In this document: positions 1 to 10,563 of the stretch, piece by piece
Position numbering within the stretch: the first letter of the stretch is position 1
How the letters are laid out: the number at the start of each line of letters is the position of its first letter
Source of the DNA: Cycas panzhihuaensis
Lineage: Eukaryota > Cycadophyta
Direction: 5' to 3'
DNA length: 64,000 nucleotides
NCBI GenBank assembly: GCA_023213395.1
Contig: CM041465.1
Location: 30,077,741 to 30,141,740, forward strand
Notes under the pieces: generated by a model
What the model was told of the DNA's origin: nothing
The model's input: the letters and a program-made list of their open reading frames with translations, nothing else
The model's database searches: none
Position numbers and translations under genes: made by a program

Positions 1-266
1 GAATTTATAGAATTTAACTATGGTGAGAAAGAAATTGAAAACACACATGCCCATCATATGGAAGATAAAAGGGATATTGAACTGACAAACTTGAAAACAA
101 CCAAGATCAATATGGGAAGCAAGGAAGATCTGAAAAATATTCGAATAGGAGGTTACTGGGATGACCAAATGGTGGCACAAGCCCAATAATTATTTGAAGA
201 ATTTCATGATGTCTTTGCATGGTCATAAAAGGATCTTAAGGGAATTCCCCCAGAGGTTGGAATGCA
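1..266 (+). pseudogene. Gypsy A pol: linker before reverse transcriptase
   Basis: Frame 1 reads through the conserved gypsy stretch before the RT domain, with motifs GYWDD, LFEEFHDVFAWS and KDLKGIPPEVG. The same region occurs on the minus strand in element M near 19332 (motifs GDYWDKE and DLFAWSYKDLKGI), which supports the assignment. Two in-frame stops, after AQ and after FAWS, break it. At 267 it is interrupted by solo LTR J and resumes at 1153 in the same protein context. Confidence 0.85.
262..266. repeat. Target-site duplication ATGCA of solo LTR J
   Basis: ATGCA at 262-266 is repeated at 1148-1152, directly flanking the TG...CA LTR. Removing one copy and the LTR restores the gypsy pol reading (valine-glycine-methionine-histidine, then the RT start). 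Confidence 0.9.
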
Positions 267-1147
267 TGTTGACTTAGGTTTCCCACTGCACTTGTGGGAA
301 GGGTACACTTGTCAAGGTTACACAGGTTATAGTCTAGTTTAGGACACAGTCAACATCATTATCTACATATATCTCACAGATTTATTAATGTTTCCACATG
401 ATTATATCACAACGGCACACAGCAGTACAGAGATCAGCACATATTCCACATTCAGTCCTTGCAACCACAGAGAATACACAATTTCCACGTAACTCTTATT
501 TTATTAAGCAATAGTTCTTTTACACAAGGTGCTGGAATGCATTCCCTGTGCATTCCAACCTCATACATTCACTCTGTCACATGCGTACCCATGAGGTACC
601 CATCAAAATACACGGCTTAGGCTGCTGTCATACATACTGGTCTTCATACCAATGCGTACTGGTATACTTGGCTCTCACCCTAGAGAGTATACCATAGGAT
701 TGAATCACTCGGCTCTCACCCTCACCGAATGGTCCTTGGGAAGCCTCATAAATACACTCCTTGGTGTCCTTTGGTTGAAGGGTTATGACTGTCTGTCATA
801 ACCGTACCTTTTCAGTCAAGCGTACCTCTTCCTAACCATTGGTTAGTTTCCTTAACTGGCTGTCTTAACTCATCCATATGTCCGTACGTACGTCTGACGT
901 CATCCCAAGCTCCCTTCTGTCCAATCTTCTCATGCGTACCATTCATGTTTGCTTGCGTTCTACCTGGAGGTACGTATCTATGTTGCGTACCTTTACCAGG
1001 TATGCACCTGTCATACGTACACAGAATGCTGAATTCTTCACTTTTTGCTGCATATGTACCTTCGTACGGTCCGTACCTGCACATCCAAGGATACCCAGCC
1101 TCTCTCTGGTCTGCCCATAGCCCAACGTGTCACATTATGCTCCAACA
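267..1147 (-). mobile_element. Solo LTR J (gypsy type, 881 bp)
   Basis: Begins TGTTGACTTAGG and ends CTCCAACA on the + strand. The inverted order matches the LTRs of A and L, which start TGTTGG or TGTTAG and end GAAGTCAACA, so this copy lies on the minus strand. Both ends abut the TSD ATGCA. It shares with those LTRs the GGCTCTCACC repeat core and TACG-rich segments. No internal domain is present, so it is best read as the product of LTR-LTR recombination after insertion into the pol of A. Confidence 0.88.
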
Positions 1148-1152
1148 ATGCA

Positions 1153-2563
1153 CCACATTGACCTCATTGAAAGAGCCAAACTAGTAAAACAGAGACCTTA
1201 CTGAATGAATCCAAAGTATAAAGAAAAAGTAAAAGCAGAATTGGATAAGATGTTCGAAGCAAGATATATCTACGAGATTGATTACAGCAACTGGGTGACT
1301 CTTGTGGTAGTAGTACCAAAGAAGAATGGGAAATACGGGTTTGTGTAGATTATAAGCAACTTAATAAAGTGACAAAAAAGGATCCCTTTCCTTTGCCTTT
1401 CATGGAAGATGTTCTAGAAGTCGTAGCAGAAAATGAGATGTATTCCTTCATGCACGGGTTGAGCTGATATAACCAAGTCCAAATCGCCCCAGAAGATCAA
1501 ACAAAGACGACTTTTGTGACAGAATGGGGGACATGCACATACAAGGTAATGCCTTTCGGTCTTACCAATGCCCCAGCCACATTTCAGAGAATAGTGATCA
1601 ATATCTTTCGTAAGGTGATCAGAGAGAAAGTGGCAGCCTTTCTAGATGATTGGACTTTATATGGACTTATGAAGAACTACATAGACAACCTAAGATAAAT
1701 GCTACAAAAATGTCGAAAAAGTAAACTATGTCTAAATTTGAAAAGTTGTATCTATTTGGTACCCTTCGGGAACTTGTTAGGGTATATTGTGAGCCAAGAA
1801 GGATTATTAATGGATCCAGCTAAGGTATTAGCCATCCTACATTTCCCAATGCCGTTTACGAGGAAACAATTGAAAGGATTCTTGGGATTAACAGGATATT
1901 ACAGACAATTCATTAGGGGGTATGCATGTATATCGGGACCCTTGGAAGAATAATTGAAAAAGGGCGTAGAATGGAAATGGAGCAATGAGCAACAACACGC
2001 GTTTAAATCATTAAAAAAAGCAATAATATCTACACTTATATTAAGATTTCTGAATTGGGGAAAAATCTTCCATGTGCATGTCAATGCATCACAATATGCT
2101 ATCGGATGTGTACTCACGCAACTAAGTGACAACAAAATGGATCACCCCATTTATTTCGCAAGTCGAAAGCTAACTAAAGTAGAACATAATTACACCACAA
2201 TGAAAAGGGAAGCACTTGGGATGGTTTATGCGTTGTAAAAATTTTGGCATTACTTACTGTCAAATCCATTCTTATTTTTTGTGGACCACCAAGCACCCAT
2301 ATACTTAGTGAACAAGCCTATAATGAAGGGTCGAATTAGCAGGTGGCTTATGTTGTTTCAAGAATTTTCATTCAGAATCATGGTGAAACCTGGGAAACTC
2401 ATATAATACCAAACCAACTATAGAGGATCACAAATGGATAAAAAGCTACGGGAGCACCGGATGACTTCCCAAATACAACTTTATTCAATGTGGAGGCAGT
2501 ACCAACAGAATGGTACGAAGGAATACCAGAGTACCTTGCGACAGGCAAACTGTTGTTGTTACA
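1153..2563 (+). pseudogene. Gypsy A pol: reverse transcriptase and RNase H
   Basis: Degenerate RT and RNase H. Visible motifs are the N-terminal KAELDKMFEA, VVPKKNGK, the DPFPLPFMEDVLE region, MPFGLTNAPATFQR, the catalytic block AFLDDW, LGYIVSQEGLLMDPAK and FLGLTGYYRQFI. RNase H follows with FHVHVNASQYAIGC, where the usual catalytic Asp of DAS is Asn, then YFASRKL and the EREAL-like MKREALG. Frameshifts near 1335 and stops at about 1467, 1696, 1951 and 2236 make it nonfunctional. It ends where K inserts, in a stretch encoding LLLLH. Confidence 0.9.
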
Positions 2564-2903
2564 TGACTAATCCTATAACCAATCAATATAGAGAAAGATG
2601 CTTTGAACTCGAAGCATCCTCATGCATAGATGCATGTGACCACCTCCTGCTATTAGTGTCCAACCAATAGGTCCATCAAAGTTTGTCGAAGAATCTGTAC
2701 ATAGAATAGGGATCTATCCATCCCATGTAAATCTTTGTGTGTCCAGAATCTCTGTAACCTTAAAACCTCGAGCTTGAATGATCTACATGCATGGGGTACT
2801 TAGTTTGTGAGGGCTTTGTATAATACGTGCATTGGTGTTGAGTCTCTTGATAATGTGGGTGTCGATAAGGTCCCACTTTGATATGTGCTCAAACTTTTGA
2901 TGA

Positions 2904-3376
2904 GTGATTCACTTCATTTTCCTTAGCTACAATTGGTGGTTTGGAATGGCAAACAGCTTCTGCTACTTGCTCCTCATATTCCTTTTCTCCCTCATCATCT
3001 TTAGTTTGTTCTCGACTTTGAGGAGTGGGGAGAATTCCTCGTTCCACCTTACAGCTATACTTTTCAAGTATTTGTTGAGCTTCTTATTTGTCTTACGCAT
3101 GGCTTTGCATTTCCTTCCACCAAGAAAGATTATATTTCACACATAAATCCGTTTGAATTGACAATATGAAAGGTATGGACAAGATCCAATCCACTCTTTA
3201 AACCAACAGTAAGCCTCTCCTTGTAAATACAGTGAGGCTACTTTAATCATCTCGATGTTGGTTGCATAGTCATCAGTAAGTGATTTTAAATATGCACACA
3301 GCTCTATAACCTAATCATATGTAGAAAGAGTCCCATCTACATTAAATATGTTAGGTATAGGTCTTTCTTTAGCCAT
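2904..3376 (-). pseudogene. Gag-like remnant of element K
   Basis: Reading leftward from an ATG at 3376, the frame encodes a gag-like start containing FNVDGTLSTYD, ASLYLQGEAYCWFKEW and further on LGGRKCKAMRKTNKKLNKYL plus a basic, lysine- and glutamate-rich tail. The pattern of an aliphatic stretch, then GEAYCWF, resembles capsid regions of plant LTR elements. At least one in-frame stop and a frameshift are present. No zinc knuckle or pol domain could be found, so the element could only have moved in trans. Confidence 0.5.
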
Positions 3377-4135
3377 GATAATGTAGATGTGGGAGAGATT
3401 AGGGGGTCTCTATAGCCAGTTATCCCCTAAATTTAATACAAAATAGATAGTAGGCCTCAAGAGCAATGGCTTTATGACCAAAGTCTAAACGGTCAAGAAA
3501 GTACAATATGGAACCTTTAATTTTAACTTTAAAATTTTAATTTTATATATTTATATATATATATAGTTAGTTCAAAAGTACATAAAATATGGATAAAATC
3601 ATAGCCACTAAAATACGATTCCAACAGTTCAGGCGGAATCGAATTTTGATGTCTAGATTAAAAGTTATAGTCGTTTTAAAAAATTTGTTGCTAGGGCTTC
3701 TAAGGACTGCAATAGTACTTGCTGGTAAAATGCTAATAACTTTTTTCTCTAATCTCTGATTGACCTTAAACCACTTCCTTTGGAAAGTAAATTCAAAAAC
3801 TCATAGAATCAAAAAAAAAAATTGAGGTCATTTGGACACCTGTAGCCAAAGTTATGACTCTTTGAAATTGAGCTTGCAAATCTGTCCCAAAATTATGGTG
3901 ACGGAAAAGCATGACAAAAATTAAATCTACTATAATTTCTACAGCTTTTAACCAAAACAAGCACTATGACCACTCAAAATTTATGGGACGAGCCTTTTCC
4001 TCTCAACGTCTCTGTTAATTCTTCAAAAATCTTTTATTTTTGCTCCCAACGAGTAGAACTTCCATATGCCAAAAACCCTTGAAAAAAAATTGGCTAAAAA
4101 AATTGATCCCTAGCTCTTGTATGGCTCAGAAAATC

Positions 4136-4147
4136 GCTTTGATACCA
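4136..4147 (-). promoter_or_regulatory. Primer-binding site of K (tRNA-iMet type)
   Basis: GCTTTGATACCA on the + strand is the complement of TGGTATCAAAGC, one base off the common plant PBS TGGTATCAGAGC, and lies just inside the right LTR of K. It fixes the minus orientation of the element. Confidence 0.65.
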
Positions 4148-4163
4148 CCCATTACATGATTAA

Positions 4164-4386
4164 TCATGTAACCAATCAATATAGAGAAATATGAAGAGAA
4201 ATGGAAGAAATAAGATAAAGAAGAAAGAAGGGTTCCGAAGAACATCATATCATATCATCTTCCTTATCATCATTACAATAGAGTGGGGTATATATAACAC
4301 TCACCCCCTCATTATTATATTCCTACCTTTACGACAACCAATCCTATTAATCCTCATATGATGGAGGGTCATAACCCTCTCTAACA
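4164..4386 (-). repeat. 5' LTR of element K
   Basis: In element orientation it starts TGTTAGAGAGGG and includes GTTATATATACCCC, a likely TATA box, and ends near GATTAATCATGTAA before the PBS. The outer end borders the resumed gypsy A pol at 4387-4389. Confidence 0.6.
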
Positions 4387-4388
4387 TG

Positions 4389-5620
4389 TGGTGCCGCCAG
4401 ACATGGATCGAACGAACCGTCAAAATTTTGTACGAAAGGCAAAACCCTATCAATTGATTAAACAAGAATTATAGAAATTAGGAACACGATGAAGTACTAC
4501 GTCGATGCGTAAGGCCACATGAAATCAATCAAATTATGGCCCAAGCACACAAAGGAGTAGCGAGGGGAAGTATGGGAAAGATGGCAACCTGGAGGAAGGT
4601 ATTAACATCAAGGTGTTAGTGGCCAGCAATGTTCGAGGACATAAGGAAGTGGATACAAGCATGCGACTATTATCAAAGGGTTGGAAAACCAAATTGACAG
4701 GATTTTTAGCCCCTCCACTCGATTCTACCCTTGGCACCATTCGAAAAGTGGGGACTTGATTTCGTCAGACCAATCAAACCCACCGCCTAATGATCCCAAG
4801 CCTAATTTATTTTAAAAACAACAGATTATATGACCAAGTGGGTGGAGGCGCAAGCATTTAGAAAAGTTGATTCTAAAAGCACAGCACAATTCCTTTACGA
4901 AGTGATTATAACGCGATTTGGATGTCCATTGGAAATCATAAGTGACCAAGGGGTTTACTTCCTAAATCAAAGTAAACATAAAAATATTGACATCAACCTT
5001 TATGATCAATCACCGAAAATCCACACCCTATTACCCAAGGGCAAATGGGCAAGCCAAAAGTTCAAATAAAATCATTGAAAATTGCTTGCGGAAGATTTGT
5101 GACGTGAGAAGATCAGACTGGGCTGAAAAAATGCCATCAGTATTATGGGTCTTCAGGACATCGTACAATAGATCAACCGGACAGACGCCATTCCAACTTG
5201 TATATGGGATTGAAGCCATTCCTCCCACTGAATTTGAAATTCTAAGTAGGATCGCCATGCAATGTTGATTGGATAACTTCCATTCCTTACAGAGAAGATT
5301 GGAAGAACTAGTGTGATTAGAGGAAAGGAGATATATGGCAAGATGATTCCCAGGTGTGGAGAAGAGGCAACAAAAAGCATGGCACAATCGTCATCTATGT
5401 ATGCCACAATTTAAGGAAGGTGACCAAGTTCTTCTCTATAATAGCAAATTTAAAATACACCTTGGGAAGCTAAAAATTCGATGGTTGGGACTTTTTACAT
5501 CGTTGAAAGAATATTCGAAAACAGTTCAATACAACTCCGGAACATTGACGGACCATTACTACCAACCCAAGTAAACAGTAGTCGATTGAAACCCTACATC
5601 AACTAGGGCAAAGCAACTTA
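4389..5620 (+). pseudogene. Gypsy A integrase
   Basis: Degenerate integrase read in shifting frames. The HHCC zinc region is visible around 4520-4690 (HKGVARGSMGK, then CDYYQR). The catalytic core includes FEKWGLDFV, TTDYMTKWVEAQAF, ISDQGVYF, YYPRANGQAKSSNKIIEN and YNRSTGQTPFQLVYG. In the third catalytic block, NGQVE has become NGQAK, so the Glu is lost. The C-terminal domain is at about 5410-5620 (FKEGDQVLLYNSKF, KLKIRWLGLF). Frameshifts near 4760 and 5010 and several stops inactivate it. It follows K directly and completes the pol order of A. Confidence 0.85.
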
Positions 5621-6285
5621 CCAGCCGAATCAGTTGGTTGTGCTATATCGTGTTGCGTGAAGTTGAGGCAAATTCAACCGCCTTGATACTAGAACATGAT
5701 TCAATTCGGTATGTAACCAAAAATACAAAAAAATTAAAAAAAACGGAAAAAACAACTGTGACTCATATCATACAAATAAACAATATGACGAATCACACGA
5801 GGAAAGATACACTACCATGAGAAAAATCAAAATTCAGAAAGAAAAAATGCAACATAAAAATTAAAAATTGTGTGTGCATACCAGTCGAATACACTATACA
5901 TACCAAAAAATGTACGTTACCAGGTACGCAAATTGAAAATCGAGTAAGTGAGCAAAAAATACACTATACATACCAAAAAAGTATGTTATCAAGTATGCAA
6001 AGAAGAAAAGAACCAAAAGAACAAAGTATATTACACGAACCTGCAACCATTCCCACACGGTACGCAAACAACAAAGAGAGGGAGATAGGTGGAATCTGAC
6101 GTCAGTAAAAAACCAACAAAAAGTACTACACTCAAGAAAAGAACCGGTATGGATTCAACACAGAATTTCAAGGAATTCATCAGAAATAAACAATAGTTCC
6201 AAAGGAAAGGTACGCATGTAGGGTTATGTCTTGTATTCTCTAGTCAATACTTGAATTACTTCCATTTCCTATAACAGCGCCTACA
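5621..6285 (+). other. Spacer of A between integrase and extra ORF
   Basis: AT-rich, poor coding potential. The first 90 bases resemble segments in the same position in L (11905-12010) and B (25040-25140); see findings. A 70-bp-period duplication lies at 5889-5998. Nothing else recognised. Confidence 0.6.
5889..5998 (+). repeat. Imperfect two-copy repeat, 70-bp period
   Basis: ACACTATACATACCAAAAAA occurs at 5891 and again at 5961, each followed by a similar TACG/TATG-rich segment. Confidence 0.75.
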
Positions 6286-7145
6286 ATGAAAATGGCAGGG
6301 TGCCAAGAAATATTCTTACCGAAGTTGAAGAAGGAATTTGACGAATTACCTACCCAATTTAAAGCTAAGGTCAAACAAGCAGGATGGGGAGAGGACATAT
6401 ATCTCAGTCCTCTTTATTGGGATCAAGAATTGATGGAGAATATATTGTTGGAATTGAAAAAGGATTTGAAAAAAGTTAATTTGGATGAAGAAACAATCCA
6501 CCTACTTACAAGGCTTCCGAGGGAGGGAGAAGTCCCAATTGCCACCAAGAGATCAGAGGTAGATTGGGAAACTTGGCTAAAGGAGTTTTTACCAGGAAAA
6601 CACTCAGATATTGTCAGGAGGCATTCGTGTAGCAGATATAAAGGATATTAGGTTGCAATGGATAACAAAAGTAGTAAATACAAGGTTTCAATCTAAAAGG
6701 AAATATACATATATTCCAGGGGGAATGATGCAGATATTACCAAGAGTTTGAGATGGGGAGCAGTTAAAATGGTCAGAATTTTTTGGCTATAAACATGGTA
6801 CAGCAAATTGGAGAGATCATGGCAGATCCATTCAGGCACCTCTCCCTATTATTAGCCATCTTATTTTATCTATGCCCGAGAGTACAACCTCCACAATCAC
6901 CCATCCATCCACAGGAACTGTTGATGAAGCAATGGGTGAATTCATTCCTGAAAAACATTTAGGACATGGAAACCAAGAGGAGAGTAAAAAAAGAAATGAC
7001 AAAAATTTTTAAATGGCTTCAACAAGCCCCAGGATCTCCTATCCCACACTGTACCAAACAAACAGTACGTAAAAGCAATAAGAGGAGAAGGGACAAAGGT
7101 GAACCTAAAGAGGAAGTAGAAGCATAACCCTCCCTTGAGAAATGG
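6286..7145 (+). pseudogene. Extra ORF (aORF) of gypsy A, first part
   Basis: An ORF of unknown function between integrase and 3' LTR. An open 121-residue frame starts at 6286 (MKMAGCQEIFLPKLKKEFDE). It contains KVKQAGWGEDIYLSPLYWD and LLTRLPREGEVP. Further matching segments follow in other frames: DIRLQWITKVV, KRKYTYIP, MMQILPRV and MTKIFKWLQQAPGSPIPH. The same series occurs in gypsy B (26500-26587 and 55834-56915), so it is a conserved feature of this gypsy family, not chance. No known domain was recognised. It is cut at 7145 by element L and resumes at 13297. An env-like position does not prove an env-like role. Confidence 0.7.
7141..7145. repeat. Target-site duplication AATGG of element L
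   Basis: AATGG at 7141-7145 is repeated at 13292-13296, flanking the two LTRs of L. Confidence 0.9.
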
Positions 7146-8072
7146 TATTGGCGAATGAAATAATCAACATAGTTAGAAACGGCCAAAATGGCTCAAAAAT
7201 GACCAAAAATGGGCCCAAAACAGCTCAAAAACGACCATAAATGGGCCCAAAACAGACAAAATAGCTCATAAATGACCAGAAATGGGCCCAAAACAGCCCC
7301 AAAATAGGCTCAAGAACAGTCCCTAGATCGCATGACAGGGTGCATACCTTTTCAGGTACATTAGCAAACAGAACATACTAGAATGGTACGCACAACCATA
7401 ATGGACTCAAATGTGCCTAAAATTGATGATAGCAGCAAGGATATATGTACGTACGGACATACGAACAGAGAATACATGGATTGCTAGTGTTAATCATGTG
7501 TTAAGTGAAAAGGCACGTGTTATGAAAAGGAATGGTTATGACCATGGGTCATAACCATTCACCCAAAGGACACCAAAATGGGTATTTAATGGCATTTTTC
7601 TCACCATTTCAGCGATGAGAGCCGAGTGATTCAATCTTATGGTATACTCTCAAGGGTGAGAGCCGAGCATTCATTCCATATGGTAGTACAGTAGCCAACA
7701 GGTCAAGAAAGTGGTACGGACTAGAGATTTAGCAAATGCATTCCCTTTTGGGATGTATGTAACAGAGTTTGGTATATGCTGTTGGAATGTATGAAAGATA
7801 CGTTCCAAAACCGAATGTATGAGACATATTGCTTAATAAAGTGAAGAGTTACGTGGAATATTGTGTTTTATGCGTACCATGATTATTGCATAATGGATAC
7901 TTGTTGTTTAATGTATTGTTGTGTGTAATCTATGATGATATTGTGTTGAATTATGGGTGAATATGTGATAAAACCTTGGATGTATAAAGCATGTTGACTA
8001 TATCCTAAGCTAGATTACCAGTGATCCCTTGACAAGTGAACCCATCTCAGTAGGGAAATTGTGAAGTCAACA
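7146..8072 (+). repeat. 5' LTR of L
   Basis: Aligns to the 3' LTR from TATTGGCGAATG (the usual initial TG is mutated to TA) to GAAGTCAACA. It contains a GGGCCC repeat block at 7192-7296 and two copies of the GAGAGCCGAG repeat near 7614 and 7654. An ATGTATGAGACATATTGCTTAATAAA-like stretch near 7820 (only its AATAAA core noted here) may hold the polyadenylation signal. Confidence 0.9.
7192..7296 (+). repeat. Three-copy tandem repeat inside L LTR
   Basis: Units starting CTCAAAAATGACC, CTCAAAAACGACC and CTCATAAATGACC, each running into AAATGGGCCCAAAACAG, at 7192, 7224 and 7265. The same block, more diverged, is in the 3' LTR at about 12400-12510. Confidence 0.8.
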
Positions 8073-8444
8073 TTGGTTATGTTGCCTACATCCATTGAGG
8101 AGGGACTGGGCGAGGAGTTTTCACAAGGGGAGAATGTTTAAAGGACAGAGGACCCTGGCTGTCGTCATGATGGTGGGTTGTAACTAAGCCTCTGATAGCC
8201 AGGGGACCCTCCAATGCCACCTAAGAGGCTTTCGAAGGTGAAAGAGCCACAAAAGGGTACTTCACCTAAGGGGAAAGAAACAAGCAGACAAAGGGCATTA
8301 TGATGGTCAAAAGAATCAAAATTAAGAAGGGCAAGAAGATTTAGTCTACATAATAACAAGACTAAGGGAAAGTCCATTGAAGAATCTGAGGCAAGTGGAG
8401 CCTAGACACCTCGAGAATAAAAAGAGGAAAGAAATGGCGAGCAA
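8073..8444 (+). other. Leader of L between 5' LTR and gag
   Basis: Begins TTGGTTATGTTGCC directly after the LTR. I could not assign a tRNA to this primer-binding region. The rest is purine-rich and shows no convincing ORF before gag. Confidence 0.55.
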
Positions 8445-9479
8445 ATGGTATTAACACCTGCTCCAATTAAGTATGACCTTTTAAGCCTAAAAAATGAGGA
8501 AAAACCAGAAGGAGATGTAGAACAAAATGACCCCCTAAGGAAGGAGGAATATACAAGTGTGGATGATACCCCGAATGACCTAAGTGATAACGAGAAGAAG
8601 GCAGAGGAAGGTCCCTCGGCATACTGGGAAAATAAATTAACAAGGCAACTATTTGAGGATTCATTGGACAGGAGATCTAAGCAATCATATCTAGTGGTTA
8701 CACCAATGACAGTACAAGTGCCAGGAGTACCGGAACCAATACATTTAAAAACAACATTCAAGAATCCTCTATTTGGGAAAGATAGTGCTACACCAAGCAC
8801 CCCAAATACATCACCTAAAGTGGAAGGTGAAGAAAAAGGAGTAGAATCTTTGGAAAAGCCAAAAGGAGAAAGATCAACACTAGAAAAGACACTAGTGCTG
8901 TCACTAAGGATGGATGATTCAAGGGATTTCCATAAACTAATCTTCAACGACACCTCAGATGCAGCAAAGCATGTGTACTTGTTCCAAAACTTGATCGACG
9001 TGAAAAAAATTACAAATGAAGATGAGATAAAGGCTAGATTTGTGTGTACGCTAAGGGGAGTACCACTGGCACGGTACAAGAAGTTGAATAAAAAGGAAAC
9101 ATGGGCCAACATAAAGAAATTCTTTGAAGAGAGATTCCAAAAGTTTCAGAGCAATGAAACTGTGGAGATTGCCTTGAGGGAGAAAAGGCAAAGGCCAGGA
9201 GAATCTGTATTGACCTATATCAGCAGAATGAAAATAATCGCTACAAATATGATAAACAAAACAATCGCAGACCACAATATAAAAAACTACTTCGTTAGAG
9301 GGTTGAATGAGAAGTTAAGATCTATGATGCTTGTGCGTGCCCTAGAATCATTCAAAAATGCTCAAGATTTGGCATTGGATTTTGAAGCAGAGATGGATGC
9401 CCAAAGTGGAGGGCACGACCCTTTATTACTTAGGTGGCAAGACAAAATAAGGGAAATGAAGCAAAATCAACACAATTGA
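8445..9479 (+). CDS. gag: Gag (capsid region) of L, 344 residues
   Basis: Structural polyprotein of the virus-like particle. The first ~170 residues are acidic and low in complexity. From about residue 180 a retrotransposon capsid domain is visible: HVYLFQNLIDVKKI, ARFVCTLRGVPLARYKKL, WANIKKFFEERFQKF, RPGESVLTYISRM, NYFVRGLNEKLRSMM and a following coiled helix. Element M has the same domain. The start is the first in-frame ATG after an in-frame stop; an earlier ATG at 8434 is in another frame. The TGA at 9477 is probably a mutation, because the same frame continues into zinc knuckles up to 10058. A 236-residue antisense ORF over this region is a shadow. Confidence 0.8.
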   Translation: MVLTPAPIKYDLLSLKNEEKPEGDVEQNDPLRKEEYTSVDDTPNDLSDNEKKAEEGPSAYWENKLTRQLFEDSLDRRSKQSYLVVTPMTVQVPGVPEPIHLKTTFKNPLFGKDSATPSTPNTSPKVEGEEKGVESLEKPKGERSTLEKTLVLSLRMDDSRDFHKLIFNDTSDAAKHVYLFQNLIDVKKITNEDEIKARFVCTLRGVPLARYKKLNKKETWANIKKFFEERFQKFQSNETVEIALREKRQRPGESVLTYISRMKIIATNMINKTIADHNIKNYFVRGLNEKLRSMMLVRALESFKNAQDLALDFEAEMDAQSGGHDPLLLRWQDKIREMKQNQHN

Positions 9480-10058
9480 CCCCTCTGTCAAGTGGGAGTA
9501 TCAGAGGAGGATTTAGAAATCAAAGCCTTAAGAAAGGAGGTAGCTAGATTGAAAATGGAAAAGGGAAAAGAGGAAGCAAAGAAACAAAAAGATTGAGAAT
9601 TCAAAATTGAGAAATGGTGTCATATATGCAAGGAAAGTTCGCATACAACTAAGGAGTGTGAAATCAATCTAAAGAATAGTGCAATGCACCAAAGGGATAA
9701 GTGGTGCCATATATGCGACATGGATAGTCACAACACTAGGGAATGCTTCTATAATCCCAGAAGGAGAGGTTATAGAAGGCGAGGTCGGGGCAGGGGAAGC
9801 AACTCACCTCGAAATTTGTACACAACAAGTATGCCAGAATCTTCAAAGAAAAAACAACCAATGGGACGGTGTTTGATTTGTCTACAATCTGAGCATTGGA
9901 AGTCAAATTGCCCAACCAAACAGGAGTATGAACATAAATTGTTCGTGTGCAACAATTGCGGGCCAAGTGAGCATAGAACGGAGGAATGCAAAGGAAAGGC
10001 AAAAGCGACCAACCTGATGACCATCATTCCAGAAAATAATAAGAATGTAAAGCTGTAG
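9480..10058 (+). pseudogene. gag: Gag nucleocapsid part of L with four zinc knuckles
   Basis: Same frame as the capsid ORF, broken by TGA at 9477 and TGA at 9594. It encodes a lysine/glutamate-rich helix, then four CX2CX4HX4C knuckles: CHICKESSHTTKEC (from 9618), CHICDMDSHNTREC (from 9705), CLICLQSEHWKSNC (from 9870) and CNNCGPSEHRTEEC (from 9948). A basic arginine/glycine segment (RRRGYRRRGRGRG) lies between the second and third. These bind RNA in nucleocapsids. All ligands are intact in all four. Stop codon TAG at 10056. Confidence 0.85.
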
Positions 10059-10563
10059 AATAAACAGAGGAAAAGAACTCATAAGCAAGGATTATCCAAA
10101 CCCCAAAATAGAGATAAGCCACTTCAAGCAAGCAAAGCAAGTTTTGGAGGAGCTAAACCAGCAAGAAAATAAAATAATGTTACCAATGGGTAAACCAGAA
10201 ACAAAATACGTATGTGCCAAAAAAATAAAACCCAAACAAAGCCGAAGGAACCAAAGGTGCAACCCCAATGAGTTCAAGCGGAAGAATTATTTAAAGGGCT
10301 ATCACTGGAGGAAATTCCTAGGATGTTATTAATGGAGAATCTAGTGAAGCAACTATAATTGACAATTACCTTATACCAAGTAATTGATTGGATCAAGCCG
10401 GGAATATTATAACAAAGTGAAACTACAGAGTCTAAAGAAAATAATGCCATTCTTTGATTTGGATCCAATGGTCACAATAGCAGTATTGAGGGAGAGATTT
10501 TCAAGAGTAATCATGGTTGGAGGAGCAACAGTGAATGTTCTACCCACCACAGTATAGCAGAAA
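10059..10563 (+). pseudogene. Gag-protease linker and protease N-terminus of L
   Basis: Degenerate reading with several stops. Recognisable pieces are a lysine-rich linker, EELFKGLSLEEIPRML, and at 10513 MVGGATVNVLPTTV. In element B the equivalent reads GDGGAIVNELP, so the usual catalytic Asp before GGA is Val here. TAG at 10555 replaces the Trp codon seen in B (ATWKKLGSPKL). Its frame matches the ORF that follows. Confidence 0.65.

Larger units (their letters stand above)
2564..4386 (-). mobile_element. Small antisense LTR element K with gag remnant only
   Basis: About 1.8 kb between two halves of gypsy A, which reads LLLLH on the left and VPPDMDR on the right. The right side carries a roughly 220-bp LTR in minus orientation (TATA-type sequence inside), followed inward by a primer-binding-site-like motif. 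The left side keeps only about 40 bp of matching LTR end (AACCAATCAATATAGAGAAA, present at both ends). Between them only a gag remnant is readable. ACATG occurs at both junctions (2561-2565 and 4384-4388) and may be the TSD, but then the ends are not TG...CA. Boundaries are therefore uncertain by about 10 bp. Confidence 0.65.

Noticed and set aside
8402-9112. 236-residue antisense ORF opposite the gag of L
   Set aside because: Lies on the complement of a recognised capsid frame, has no domain-like pattern and is explained by the codon bias of the sense frame.
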